A stretch of 64,000 bases of DNA from Paraconiothyrium sp. Pb-2020 (lineage: Eukaryota; Ascomycota; Dothideomycetes; Pleosporales; Didymosphaeriaceae): the NCBI GenBank assembly GCA_022419385.1, contig JAJUBI010000003.1, forward strand, positions 4,092,001 to 4,156,000. Reading direction: 5' to 3'. Below, one piece after another: positions 10,604 through 22,231 of the stretch; the stretch's first letter is position 1; each line of letters begins with the position of its first letter. The notes under the pieces were generated by a model that saw nothing but the letters and a program-made list of their open reading frames with translations, was not told the DNA's origin and made no database searches. A program made the position numbers and the translations under genes.

Positions 10604-11531
10604 TTTGCTATAGGTTAGTAGAGGGAAGTCGTAGTCTGAGGGGAGGTGCTGTTCAGGTCAGGCTTGCCCGGGGAATGGTGAAAGTGAAGAGCAAGGTATT
10701 GATTCGGCTCTGGATACTGATCCGGCAATTTAACAGCTGATGTACATGTAGTTCTGTATGCGCAAGGTTCATCAGTGAACTATTTGACATGATGATGGAA
10801 GGCTATGAGACAGGTCTGCGGATCGAGACCGCAGAACAAGGCGCGGCTTCGGCCCAGAACAGAGGAAATACGTACAGGACTGCTCGGCGGGCTGATACAG
10901 AGTCCAGAAAAGGATGCCCAACGCAAGACAAAGTACTCCGACCGCCTCTGTGGCAGATACGGATAGTGAAGGTACAGAGGTACAGAAGGTATGTGAGAGA
11001 TGTGAAAGTTGAATGTCTAGCTCCGACGCCTGCGAACTAGCCGAATGCCTCCCGTGCAGTATTCTCGTACAGATGCCAATTACTTATTGTGTGGGAGAAA
11101 GCGCTGCAGTCAAGAAGAACAGGGCGATAGCCTGCGGTTCGAGATGAGAAACGAGGAGAAGCAGGGCGTCAAACGCGCTTCAGCCGTGTGCCGTTCACGC
11201 GTCGAAGGAGACAATGAGGCGCTGTCGGATCAGACGGCGATGTCGATTTCTGCGGCAACGTACGAAGGAATGCGACGGCGCAAGCTGTGCTGCGAGACGT
11301 GTGGATTGGATGTCGAGGTCGTCTTGATGGAGTGTCGCATCTCTGAGCTTCGGCTGCGGAGCTTGTCCCTTGGCGCCGCGGCGGCTAACTGCTTTGAGCC
11401 GGCACCCGCCCGCAATCTGTCCCCAGTCCAGAGGGCCTCCAACTACCCCATTGCACATCGCCCTTCTAATAATTCACCACGCGACACGCAACCCTCCGCC
11501 CATCACCAACAACCAGTCTCTCATACACATA
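10604..11531. promoter_or_regulatory. Shared 5' region of CFIm68-like gene and SSS1
   Basis: A 928-bp interval between divergent starts. A plus-strand open frame at 11045-11719 overlaps SSS1 in the wrong frame and has no recognisable domain, so it is treated as chance. No other element is clear. Confidence 0.35.
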
Positions 11532-11844
11532 ATGGATCAGGTCAAGGAGCTCGCCGAGTACGCCTCCCGCAAACCATTTCATACTACGCGCTAACTTTCC
11601 TCCTCGCAGTGTGCCCCAGGAGTTCGTCAAGGACGGCCTTCAATTCGTCAACCGCTGCACCAAGCCAGACAAGCGGGAATTCATCAAGATCTCCCAGGCC
11701 GTTGGTGTTGGTTTCCTAATCATGGGTGTCATCGGATATGTCGTCAAGCTTGTCCACAGTGCGCAACACCCCCGGGCGATATACATGTAGTTTCTAACGA
11801 GCATCGTAGTTCCCGTCAACAACATCCTCGTCGGCGGTTCATAG
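11532..11844 (+). CDS. SSS1: Protein translocation complex Sec61 gamma subunit (Sss1)
   Basis: Three exons (11532-11557, 11610-11758, 11810-11844) give 69 residues, the normal size for this tail-anchored subunit. The core SecE/Sec61-gamma signature is complete: VPQEFVKDGLQFVNRCTKPD, then KREFIKISQAVGVGF and one membrane helix GFLIMGVIGYVVKLVHIPVN, ending in NILVGGS. It clamps the Sec61 alpha channel in the ER membrane. The first exon encodes only eight full codons (MDQVKELA plus a split codon). Splice sites are GTACGC/CGCAG and GTGCGC/CGTAG. Confidence 0.96.
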
Positions 11845-12267
11845 TTGTTCGCACGCATTCGATTTTAGGACGTTCAGATGTCATGACCAGGGTTCGTGGA
11901 GACCGGGGGAGAATGGGGGAGGATACTCGTCTCACGAGGCAGGCGCTGACGGCGCAGAGTGGGTGCACGTTGGCTGCATTGGCGCATTAAAAACACTTTT
12001 AGACGCTGTACTATACCAGGATCTGGTGGTGCCCGGACTTTGGGCTGCAATATATCCCTTTTCATTCCACATGATTCATCGAAAGCGGGGCTAATGCTGG
12101 GTTCTGAGCTCATGTGTGGACACAGTATAAGATTCTACTGTTATCATGGGTCGTTAAGTCATCTTCTACAGCGGTATACCATCAATGTCCCTTTTCATGT
12201 CTGAAGGGCTAGACTTTGGTCCTATAGTGCCGCAACCTACCAGCAAGGGCTTATTCTGAGCGCACGA
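11845..12267. other. Convergent 3' intergenic between SSS1 and the WD40 gene
   Basis: 423 bp between two converging stops. I see no gene and no strong hairpin. Confidence 0.4.
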
Positions 12268-13902
12268 CTAATCGTCGTACCAATGCCTACCACCGCCCGT
12301 CGCAATGCTCCTATATAATCGCTCATCGTGTTGTAACTGTGCATTCACCCGTCTGCCTAGTCGAGGCTCGGCCTCATCGTCATCCACCCCATCATTCCAC
12401 GTATGCACCGTACAAGTGCCAGAAGTATTTCCCCATCCGTTCCAAGAAGTTGCTACACGTTGATTAGCTGAGGTTTCGTGGTCAGTTCATGCCAAAACAT
12501 ACCGGCCACCACAGGAGCGTTTGGATGCCAGCTTGCATCACGTACGCACGTGCTCCACCTTCCTCCGTTCCGCCTAGGGAAATCGTACATGTCGAACATG
12601 CTGTCAGGATCCCGCGGTCTTGAATTCTTCGTCGCCTTGAGTACATCAATCTTGCCGGCTAGCGTTGCATCCATATTCCATACATAGACCGAACCATCGT
12701 AGCTTCCAGAATATACATATCGCGAGTCTGTACTACCGGGAGGCGAAAAGTGGCACCGGATAAGCGTCTTCAGTACTTTGTGACCTCGGAAGGTCACCAG
12801 CGAACAGTCATGGGGATGGGGTCTGTAATCACTGTCGTCGTAGCCATTACTCCGGTATTCAAAGCGTGTCGTGTATGCATTGATGTCGACACGGTCTGCC
12901 TTCTCTTTACTCATCATCTTCCTTAGATCCCAAAGTTTCGCCGTCTGATCTTTGCCGTTGCTTAGAACATAGCGCCCATCACCCTTGCTGTCTACATAAG
13001 TCAGACCCTCGGTATGACCAAGGAATACACCGGCTTCCCTTCCGTCGCCCATACTTCGTCTATCCCAGACTTTGATCGTGGTATCATCGGAGCCAGAGTA
13101 TAGAATATGTGGCGACTGTGAGTCGCCGAAGCACACCGCATTCACATCGTCCTCATGCCCAGGTATTCTCAGGATAGACTGGCGTCTCTCTATATCGTAC
13201 ACGTAGACTGAGTTGTCACCGGTCCCAGCGACGATCTCGCGACCGTCGCCTGAGAACCGAATGGACCAGATACCAAAGTACGTGTGAAAGCCATGCGTAT
13301 TCAGCGTCCCGGTGTTGGCAAAATCAAGCAAATGCGGTTCAGATTCGTTGTTGGGGTCGGTAGGTGCAAGACATACTATACTTCGAATAGAGCTATACGC
13401 CAAAAAGCGATTGTCGGGACTTAAGGACGCATCGGTGATCGTCCATTGGCCGTAGGGGTACACCACCGTTTTGTAATATTTCCAGTCGTAAGGATTCGAA
13501 GTATCGTACATTCGCACGCGGAAATCCTGGGCGCAAGAAAAGAAGAAGTTGCCGTCATCCGAAAACTGCCCAGAGTAGCACCGCGCGTTGTAGTGGATGA
13601 TGGTATCAGCTACTCCCTCCGGGATCATGTCTTGTCTCATAAGTCTACTGGCGTTCTTCTGTCTCCCGTCGCCACCTCGCCCGAGTTCTCTCTGCATCAC
13701 GTTATAGGCTAGGTTCTTCTTCCGCTTTATGGTATCTTCTGATCGAGGATTTGCGCCAAATGTGCCAGTATCCATGAGCTCCTTCCCTTGGTCACTTGGA
13801 ACCTTCTCAAAAGCGGCTCTGCCTCTATTCCTCCTCTTTCTCCGTGGTCCAACAGGATCATATCCGGTCGCTCGTTCGCCGCTATCGGTATAGTCGCTAT
13901 CA

Positions 13903-13934
<32 letters not shown>

Positions 13935-14502
13935 TTCCTCATCGTCATCGTCCACAAGTGGTCGGCGACGAAGCTGTACTCCAGCTGTGGAAAAACCGCC
14001 AGTGGCGAACAACTGTCGAAGTCCCGATCGCCCAAGCAGCTGGAGTATCTGGTCGCGGGATACTGCATTGGTCAGCATATCCCTGCGCTCGCCTGGGGTG
14101 TTGTCGTACTGTATATCGGTCGTCCAGGACGTGCGCCATTTGCGCCCTCTCCTTCTCCTTCTCCTTCTCCTTCTTCTTCCTCGTCCTCTTCTTCATCTTC
14201 TCCGCCTTCCTCTCCGGTGATCTCCACCTCTATCTCAAATCCACCGAGGTTCTCTGCCGCATCTGTCAAAGCAATATCAGCCTTGTCTTTGCCCCAAAAG
14301 CAGCTTCAGTACCATACGCACCATGAAAAGTCGTATCTATTTCCTCACTCTCGTCCCCGGTATCTCCCTCGGCGGGGAAGTAATCCATGTCGTCATTGTC
14401 ATCCTCGGTATCTTGCCAGAACGGGTCGGTGGGATCGTAGACAATGGTTCGCGGGTCGTCTTGCTCGCTCGGAGTCTCTCGAGGATCTTGGGAGGAGCTC
14501 AT
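12268..14502 (-). CDS. WD40-repeat protein of the WDR23/DCAF11 (LEC14B) family
   Basis: Four exons (14502-14322, 14262-14110, 14062-12503, 12452-12268) give 692 residues in phase. The N-terminal 200 residues are acidic and disordered, with a GEGEGE run, a run of 12 Asp and a basic patch RRKRRNRGR; these suit a nuclear factor. At least seven WD-type blades follow. Examples are YSGQFSDDGNFFFSCAQDF, WSIRFSGDGREIVAGTGDN, VNAVCFGDSQSPHILYSGSDD with IKVWD, and RYVYSGSYDGSVYVWN. The last blade is completed only through the terminal exon (SWNGWGNTSGTCTVHTW). In animals and plants this family acts as a substrate receptor of CUL4-DDB1 ubiquitin ligases; that role here is inferred from family. The first intron (14263-14321) and the second (14063-14109, branch GCTGACC) are required to keep frame. 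Confidence 0.88.
13902..13934. repeat. (TCG)n trinucleotide microsatellite inside coding sequence
   Basis: About eleven TCG/GTC units encode, on the minus strand, the central part of an Asp run in the WD40 protein. It is in frame, so changes in copy number would alter only the length of the acidic tract. Confidence 0.85.
14147..14210. repeat. CTTCTC/CTT pyrimidine repeat inside coding sequence
   Basis: An imperfect CTCCTT and CTT repeat reads on the minus strand as alternating Gly/Glu followed by Glu-rich codons, in exon 2 of the WD40 gene. Confidence 0.7.
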
Positions 14503-15032
14503 GTTCGGCAAAGAGCGATACAGCGGAGTGGTGAGGTTGACATCCAGCTATCAAGCCGAGTGCATCATGGATACCCGGCGTGTTGTCTCCACCGATAATT
14601 CCGGCGCTAACGTCACTTCCTAGAGCTATGACCTCTACAACAGTACATCTTGATATTCATAGTCATCCTTGAGCAACATCACATAAATAATTCTGCAGCT
14701 ATATTCAATCACCCAAAGCCAGTTGGTCTGGTCATGTGTGCCAAAAGATAGGCTCCGGAAACGCCCAGGGTGGATAATCGTGGACATAATCACACAATGC
14801 CTACCATTATAGCACTCAGCGCTGTGTACAAGCGAATCGTTTGAAGTGTGCAGGCGAGCGCAGGATAGCTCGTCAGGCTGCGGGTATATAGAGTGTACCA
14901 TTATACTATCACGGAAGTTCATAGTAGCATAGTCTGTCAAGAACATTTCTGGTCGTTAATTTACGCACTGCGAGACAAAGGAAAGTAGACGGGTATATCG
15001 ATGTAAAAGCAAACACAGTGATGTGACAGAAA
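14503..15032. other. Intergenic: upstream of the WD40 gene, downstream of the DUF8004 gene
   Basis: 530 bp without a supported gene; it should contain the WD40 promoter and the DUF8004-gene terminator. Confidence 0.35.
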
Positions 15033-17919
15033 TCACCGTTTCCAGAAACTCAATCTCCTCTCCTTTTGGCGTCTTCCTTCCGCATCTCCAACAACCTTTG
15101 TTGGCTCAGCCTTGCTGCTCTTCCTAGAATTGGTCTTGATTTTCGTAACGTACGGTGGGTCTTGGTCCGATGAGATTGGGGACTTCTCGAGCGTCGACGT
15201 CGACGGGAGAGATAGGTCCATTATGCGCCTGAAAGACGGCGAACGCCGACTGATGGATGTGCTGATTCGTGTGCTGGTCTTCCTGTCTACGAGGTTGTTG
15301 TCCGAAGCTTTGGAAACAGTCGAAGGAGACGAGGTGTTTTTCTCCGAGGGGTGTGGAGCCGTGATAGCAATACCGATACTTGAGTGATCGTCGCCTGTTC
15401 CTGCAGGTAACATCTCACCTGTTGATGCGTGTTTGTTGAAGATGAAAGGCAATGAGCTTCGTCTAACGGGTATGACCGGCGAAGGGGCCAGCGTTGGGCT
15501 GGCGATAGATACAAGACCACCCAATAACCCACTTTCCTCGGCAGGATTGACCTTGGGCTCGATCTGTTCATCGTAGGTGCTTGATAACGACGATGCATAG
15601 CTTCCACTATCGCTCCACCAGTGGGACGAGGTGCTGTCGGGTGAACTCGTAGTCTTAGGAGGTGTGTGTGGTGTGACTGAGTTGGTGGAGTCATTGATTA
15701 GGAGAGGATGCATCAGCCACTCCACAGCCTTCTCTTGGCGCGACCGTAATGGGTCCATGGTGGCGATACAACAAGGCCCAATCTCACGTGGGAGCTGACT
15801 GCAATAATGAGGTTTTGGTTCAGGTGTGGATAATCTCAGCCAGGAAGTCTCTGGTCCTATTGTAGCTTGTGATGGACGCTTTGAGAGAGCACCGTTGACG
15901 GTCGAAGATCGTGATGGTACTCGCGACGGCACTTCCGGAGGTGCACCGACCAAAGTGTCATTTAACCCGTTTCCATATCCATGAACGAGGATTTCACAAT
16001 GCGTTTGCGGTTTGAGGTTTATGCTGTTCTGACTCGACCTTAAGCCGGGCAACGAAAGTCGCCTGCGTGAATGAATGGAAGAGGGTCGAGAAGATTGTGA
16101 GACCTTTAAAGGTACAGGAACCTCTACAGAGCCTCGTCTACTACTGGGATCGGTATTAGTGTGTTGCAAGTAGCCATAATTTTGGCAATCCGGCTCAATG
16201 GTTGAGACGTTTGTTATAGGAATAGTGGCTTCGAAAGGTGATCCATGTAGTTCAGCCATGTACTTGTCAATAGGGTTCGCATCTAAATGGGTACTGGAAA
16301 GAGACGAAGGGGTCATCGCAGTGTGCCATTGCGCAGGTTCAGTGACCAAGCAACAAAGGTGGTAATTTGGGCCTTCGGTATCTCGCACCTCGGTAGGAGC
16401 ACGAAGTGCGGCGACCAGATATTGTAGAGTGCCGTAAATCAGAAGCCATCTGACTTTGCGCACATCTGCCATAGAGATCTTTTCTTCCGAATTGCTAATG
16501 ACGCTTTGTCTTTCGAAGCGCATGTAAGCTTGAACGACTGGGGCATCGCTCTCGCCATTCGTCGCCATGATGAGAGCCGCACGGGCGCTCAGATAACGCT
16601 CATCCTTGCCCTGCTTAGTCCCCAATGTCATTGACCTGAACGATTTCTGTGACTTCGTTCCCTTTGTCCTGGAAGATGACACCTCACTCGGTAACAGTGG
16701 CAATGGATGTGGTAGAGGCGGGAATCTGTGTCTTTTATCAAACGAGTCGACATTCTGCAGGACGCATATGCCACCGCTTGCTAGCTTCTGGGACGCCAGA
16801 TCTGCCGTTGACTCGGAGTCAACAAGATAGTCGTACAAATTCTTGAAGTCGAAGTATAAAGACCGAAACAGCGCCTTGGAAAACGTCGTCCCTTTAGGTG
16901 GAGGCCAGTAACCGAATTTGTCAACGTAAAAGCTGTGGAGGAATGACCTGAATCGATCGAGATGGTTTCGTGCTCCACCGGTAAGTCCTAGATATGCTGG
17001 GGAGAGGTCGTCGTCTAGAAAGTTGCGCACAGCCGATGTAGCTCGACTTAGCTCGATTTCGATTTCCAGATACGCGCGGGTGATCAAAGCCTTTGTCAGG
17101 CGAGATTGAGACTAGAATTGTCAACGATGCTCCATGAAACTCTGAGATATGCTACAGAAACCGATGTTTGAGTGATCACGCCAGGCAGGCGATGTCAATG
17201 TTGAACCACTCAAGCTTCTGTCCTTGGACTGCATGCAAACTTACTGAAAACTCAGGACTGAGGACGAGCTTCTCGTTCATGCCCACGCAATGAGCAAATG
17301 CATCGATCCAAGCGTCCCGAAGCTTGTAGTGCTCAGCGTAATAAAGCACAGCCAGAGAATAGTCTGGAAAACCAACGAAGTTTCGATAGCCTTGAGCATC
17401 TGCGTAGTTTAGGAAGTCCTGGTGGTTATTCACTCGTCCGGATCGGAAGAGGCGCATGCGCTCCTGCAGATCGATCATTGCCTGTCCCAAATGCTCCCCT
17501 ACCAGCGGTTTCCCGAGAACGAATGCGAAGAAGTTTCGTGTTGCTATATGCCATCGGAATGACGCTTCGCGGGTGGCGTCCTCGGGGGCTGGGATGTAGA
17601 GCTCCACAAGTCGCTTCGAAGTTGACGAGCCGGGACTCCACGTTGTGTTTTTCACTGTTTGAGCGAAGCAAAGGCTGAACATAGAACCACAGTTATTTTG
17701 CTTCAACACCCGGAATGGAACGCAGAAAGAGGGACCGCGGCGCGATTGTCCTACGGCGTAGAGATGTATAAGGCAATCTCCATTGTCATCCCAGAGCTCT
17801 GGATCCTGCGAGGACGTAAGCGATGTACATTTCTCACATTAGAAAGTTCGTACCCTTCGCAAGCCGTCCCAATTGCTCACTGTGCGCGTCCACCCCGCCC
17901 ACCTCTCGACGCGGCGCAT
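15033..17919 (-). CDS. DUF8004-type conserved fungal protein
   Basis: Three exons (17919-17854, 17805-17245, 17111-15033) give 901 residues. The N-terminal 300 residues form one conserved block. Features are WAGWTRTVSNWDGLRRDPELW created across the first intron, then GDCLIHLYAVGQSRRGPSF, NFFAFVLGKPLVGEHLG and DAQGYRNFVGFPDYSLAVLYYAEHY. It continues after the second intron with RLTKALITRAYLEIEIELSRATSAV and later KVRWLLIYGTLQYLVAALRAP. I recognise this as the fungal DUF8004 arrangement. The C-terminal 500 residues are Ser/Pro-rich and probably disordered, ending with basic RRLSFWKR. No catalytic motif, signal peptide or membrane segment is visible; the function is unknown. The start at 17919 is the first ATG before the conserved block. 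Confidence 0.75.
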
Positions 17920-19449
17920 TGAATATGAGCTGTAGAGCGATCGCTCGGAACCAACAGCCTTTCTTCTCAGCTATCTAAAGCTTATTGTTGTAGGGTAGAA
18001 GACTGTGCGGAATCCAATGTCACCGTACTCGAGGCTGTCCCGTTTGCAGGCTCATAGATGCTGTTGATGCAGACGTTAGGACTCGGGGCTGGAGGAGGGG
18101 CAGTGTTCAGCGTGTGTGTTTCACGGTGGAGGGGAGCTTCGAATTAGGAATTTGATCCTATCTCCCGAGGTAGGACGAGGCCGCTGTGTATATGTATCTG
18201 AGTAGCCGACGTGACCTCAGCTTTGCGCGTATCTGGGGTGGCTCCCAGCTAGCCCGCGAGCGGCGCGTTTAGGCGTATGTGGTGGCTTCGGGCCAGAAAG
18301 GGGCCGGCGATGCAGCTCCAGATCGTCGGCGGACGTCGACAGTTGGCCCAGCCCAGCTCCAACTGAGCGCGGCTGAGGGCACCATGCTCGGCGCTGTTTG
18401 GCAGCTTCTGGTGGCTTGCTGCAGTCGGTCTCGCCTCATGGCATACACGGGCGCCCAGCTGTCCAGGCTGAAATGGATCCCATGGGTGAGCGAGGAGAGA
18501 GCGAGCGATGGAGAGTCCAGATGCACATGTGCGTCGTCGCGATTCCATCTTCAGGGTCAGCGCCGATCTGTAGTGGCGCTCTCGGTGTGAAGTGTGCTGG
18601 TGCAATCCAACTGGTCGGTCAAGCGTCAAGGGTGCGTGGGGAGTCCGACGGCTTCGTGCAACACCACGGCTCTCCCACGGCTTCGTTGCATCACCACTGC
18701 TGCTGTTCCCCGCAGAGCAGATGCTTTATACACTCAACGACGCGCGGCTTGGAGCTACAGCGCCGGCTCCCGTCCTATCCTGCAGTTGAGCTGTCATCAA
18801 TCTCGCGACCCATGCAAGACGATCGAGCATGAGTAGAACTAGTCTCGTACAGGTAAACCCTCGTGTCTCACCAATGAGCACACGGTTCCGTCGCTTATTC
18901 CGAGCATGCACTGGAGCACGTCGCTTACTCTACACATGGACTGCGCGGCCAACATCTACAGGACCGCCTCAGAGGCTTCAGTACGAGTACACTGTGCTAC
19001 CAAAGAGCAGTCCACTTGGCGGCCGGCTGCGCACAAACCTTTGGCCTGCGGGTCCACCACAAATTCTTGCTTGCCTCGCCTGTGGAGCTTCATCGCAGGA
19101 ATTGCGAGATGCTCCACCAGACGGCTCGCGACAGGTGCAGCATACTATCGTGAATTGCCCAAGCAAGACATGTGTGCCTGTAGCATGCCACCCCGCATCA
19201 AATGCGCTGATGCTCTCATCTTCGGCGTCTCTGGGCTCGAGCGCGGTGAAGGCCTGTTTTGTCTGCTTTCACCTTCACACAAGCTGCCCAAGCTCGATTG
19301 CCAGCATCAACCACTTGAGCAATCCGCACTTGGCATATGAACACCCAGCGCCTGCCTTGTTGTGCGCGGCCCGCAACCCGTAATCCTTACATCAACCACA
19401 GATTAGTCCTCACACTTTATGTCCTCTAGCTAGCCACGCGACCTTGAGT
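17920..19449. other. Gene-free interval between divergent genes
   Basis: About 1.5 kb between the DUF8004 gene (minus) and the orphan membrane-protein gene (plus). Several overlapping short open frames on both strands (for example 18249-18629 and 18829-19383) show no domains and contradict each other, so I call none. It should hold both promoters. Confidence 0.35.
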
Positions 19450-20868
19450 ATGTCTCTGCATCGTAAGTTGTACCTTCCATACCTGTGTACCAGTCAAGAC
19501 ACGTGCTAACAGGCTTTCCACCAAGATCTGGCACGGACTGACAGCGGCTCTCTTGACAACTCACAAAAAGAACGCGGCGTCTCGCTAATGCCACCTCTAA
19601 ATCTCGCGAATAGCCACGACCACCAGGAGGAGCTCTTCCATGCCGGTGCACAATCTCTCCTCGTCCGCATGACTGCGCTAGAAGACGCAATGGGCGACTT
19701 TGGCCTATATGTCTCTACTCAGAATACACAGAACAAGCCTCTGAAAGCGTGGCCAAAATACGACAAATACCAAAGCCTTGCTGCTGCGTCCGAACGGCTA
19801 GACGACATTGTCAAACGCATGGAGGCGCTCATCCAACGTGTAAGTACGCAATACAATGCAGGCAACCGCACCTTGCCATCCCCGACTACACCCCAACACC
19901 ACAAAATTTGCAAGAATCGCAATCGACCATACACGCGTCGATGAGAACGATGGCAGCGACGATCTGCTAATGCACCATTCAGGCTAGCTTCAACAAGTGC
20001 TACGTCAACTTGTATACAGCCCAGGCGCGCGGCATCTCTATCAAAATTAGTAACACTATAGCATCGTCGATGAAAACCATGAGCGAGAAGACTACAGACT
20101 TCGATACAAAAGCGGAAGCAGACACGCGTGAATCCATAGACCAAGATGCTGACTTGACTACGATCATGGCGGAGTTGGCTAAACTTATCAAACATTTGAC
20201 GGCCGCAGCAGATAGCACGTGGGCTGCCATGAACGTCCTGGAGTACATTCCACCTGAACCCTCGAATGAGCAGGGCGATAAGACTACTAAGAAACAATCT
20301 TACATGTCCTGGGCATGCTGGGCGACCGTAGCGGCCCTTGCCTGCATCGCAGTCTTCAACGGCCACGTTATGTCTGGAACCCGCAGAGCACCACAGGTAC
20401 CAGGCCTTGACGATGCCATCGTAGATATGCAGAGTGTTTGTGGTATGGTGAACAAGCACCTGCATGTCGCCGCACAGGTCCAGAATGCTACGCTAGCTGA
20501 GTTCAATGAGCGTTTTCGGATGATTGAGAAAGCTTTGGCGAGCAACGATGAGCGCATCAATAACGTCTGGTAAGATTTACACTGTCACATACAGTAAGCT
20601 AGCATCTAACCACATCTTCACTGCTAGGGAAGCTCTCGGTCCGCCGAATGCCCAAGGGACTTACACTTTTCAGCATACATCCTCTAGCGAAGGTAGCATC
20701 CCTGACGATCAAGGCGGTGACATCCGCAACATGAAGAAATGGATGGGCAAGCTGGAAGCTGATGCGCTGGAGTTCAAGAGGAACGTCCAGCGTGCGGAAG
20801 TACGCATGACCACCCGCATCAACAAGCTCGAACGTAAGAAGGGGAAGGGTGGGGGCGAGATGAATTAG
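19450..20868 (+). CDS. Orphan coiled-coil protein with one membrane segment
   Basis: Four exons (19450-19462, 19526-19839, 19983-20569, 20628-20868) join to 384 residues. I do not recognise a family. Residues about 1-215 are helical and polar with coiled-coil-like stretches (ASERLDDIVKRMEALIQR; TTIMAELAKLIKHLTAAADSTW). One hydrophobic segment (WACWATVAALACIAVFNGHVM, about 218-238) is flanked by KTTKKQ and GTRR, so a single-pass membrane anchor is likely. After it come more amphipathic helices and a basic end (NKLERKKGKGGG). The first exon is 13 nt. Its intron uses the second AG after the GCTAAC branch site (CCAAG at 19525), because the nearer AG gives an early stop. The alternative is a start at 19588 without that exon. 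Probably a lineage-restricted gene. Confidence 0.6.
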
Positions 20869-21166
20869 GGTGGTTTGCACACACACGCGTCTTGCATGCC
20901 TTTGACGGCTTTCTCTTACGCTGTGATAACAGAAATGGACAGATGCAGTCGGATCATGGGTGCTGCTCGTAACATGAGCCATTATATATTGGAGGTTTTG
21001 TAGGACGCCGTATTGGAGACATAGGGAACGGCATGTATCATCAAGCAAATTCGGCACATTTTCGCAATGCCTCAAAGGCATCCATTGCAGTATCACAGCT
21101 TGATCTCCATGCACTTGTGAGTCTACTGGCTCTACTCTCGTGGAGATTTAGACACCCCGTCCCTTT

Positions 21167-21760
21167 CTATTTGCAGTCTTCACACACCTCTCCATCTTTG
21201 ACCCCGCCACTCGCCTTCTTTTCTGCACTCTCTACTACCGTCTCTTCTACTTTCTCTTCCGCCTTCGCCTCGTCACCCGTCCGCCCCTTCTTCCCCCCTA
21301 CATCCGAGTGCCCAAGATCCCTCTTCGGATCAATGTGATCTCTAACCCTCTGCTTCAGCACCTTCGTCTCAGGAAACCCACCCTCCGTTTTCCGATCCCA
21401 CAGCAGCACCGTCTTCGCTTCGACTTTCCCATCGCCTCCTCCATCACTCGCACTCGGCGGGATGTATGTCTGCGGGACGCACGTTAGCCGGTGGTGGGGC
21501 AGACAATGAATCCAGGTGGAACTGACAAGCTCGGCTGTGAAGATGCCGCCCGTGGCCGGAATGAGGGCCATCTCTCCGATCTGGGTTCCGAAGGTTGATA
21601 GCAGTTCTTGGCCAAACTATGTGTATTTGTTAGTGTGGAGGTCGAGCTGCACGTGGGACGAACCGCGTACGTAAGCGGCTCGCAACATCCAGCGGCATTG
21701 GGTGCAATAGGTTATTGCTACCCGTGGTAGGGATACAGGTGCATTTTGGGTTGACGCCAT
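21167..21760 (-). CDS. Rdx family (selenoprotein W-like) thioredoxin-fold protein
   Basis: Three exons (21760-21671, 21616-21527, 21469-21167) give 160 residues. The redox motif C-x-x-C is present as YCTQCRWMLRAAY at about residues 18-30, with Cys in the place of selenocysteine. The family signature continues with GQELLSTFGTQIGEMALIPATGGIF across the first intron. The segment LLWDRKTEGGFPETKVLKQRVRD and the phrase DLGHSD match the usual fungal Rdx C-terminal half. A charged, Glu/Lys-rich tail ends in CEDCK, a second C-x-x-C. The second intron (21470-21526, 57 nt) has an in-frame length and no stop, so it can be missed; I call it because it begins GTCAGT, has GGCTAACG as branch site and interrupts the conserved fold. 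The role is presumably thiol redox; the partner is unknown. Confidence 0.87.
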
Positions 21761-22231
21761 GGTCAATGCTGTAGTGGTCGCAAGTTATGGGTGTCGCAGC
21801 GTCGAATGAAGTCAAAATATGTTCTGTAAGTGGAGGAGATTACGTCAGTGGGCAAAACGCGAAGTTACTCTACATTTCACACAGATGACATCTGGAGCCA
21901 CATATGAGGAAACGTAACTTACATCGCACCAAAATTCAAAGGGAGTGACATCACTAAACAATGGGTTCAGATTGTTTTTTGAAATTGCTTCATCATTCAT
22001 ATGTACCGAGGCGGGCATGACACCCGAGCATTACAATACTACCTAGAGTACACTTCACATCCAGGATATCGTGAAGACATATCCTCCAACCACTCTTAAG
22101 ACGCCTGAACTAGAGGACTAATCCGATGCATGCAAGTAGTGAGAAGGAGGGATGGAAAGAGGAAAGCCGTAACACGTAAAAGGGGGAATCAAACGCCGAG
22201 CCAAACTTTTCAAGGCGGGAGAGCGAGGAAT
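21761..22231. other. Intergenic: upstream of Rdx gene, 3' flank of HSP90
   Basis: 471 bp with no supported gene. Confidence 0.35.

Noticed and set aside
11045..11719. 224-codon plus-strand frame with C-x2-C
   Set aside because: It overlaps SSS1 in another frame and has no conserved pattern; SSS1 is certain.
13788..14534. Plus-strand frames with long Val or Arg runs and Pro/Ser runs
   Set aside because: They are the antisense reading of the Asp and Glu repeats of the WD40 gene.
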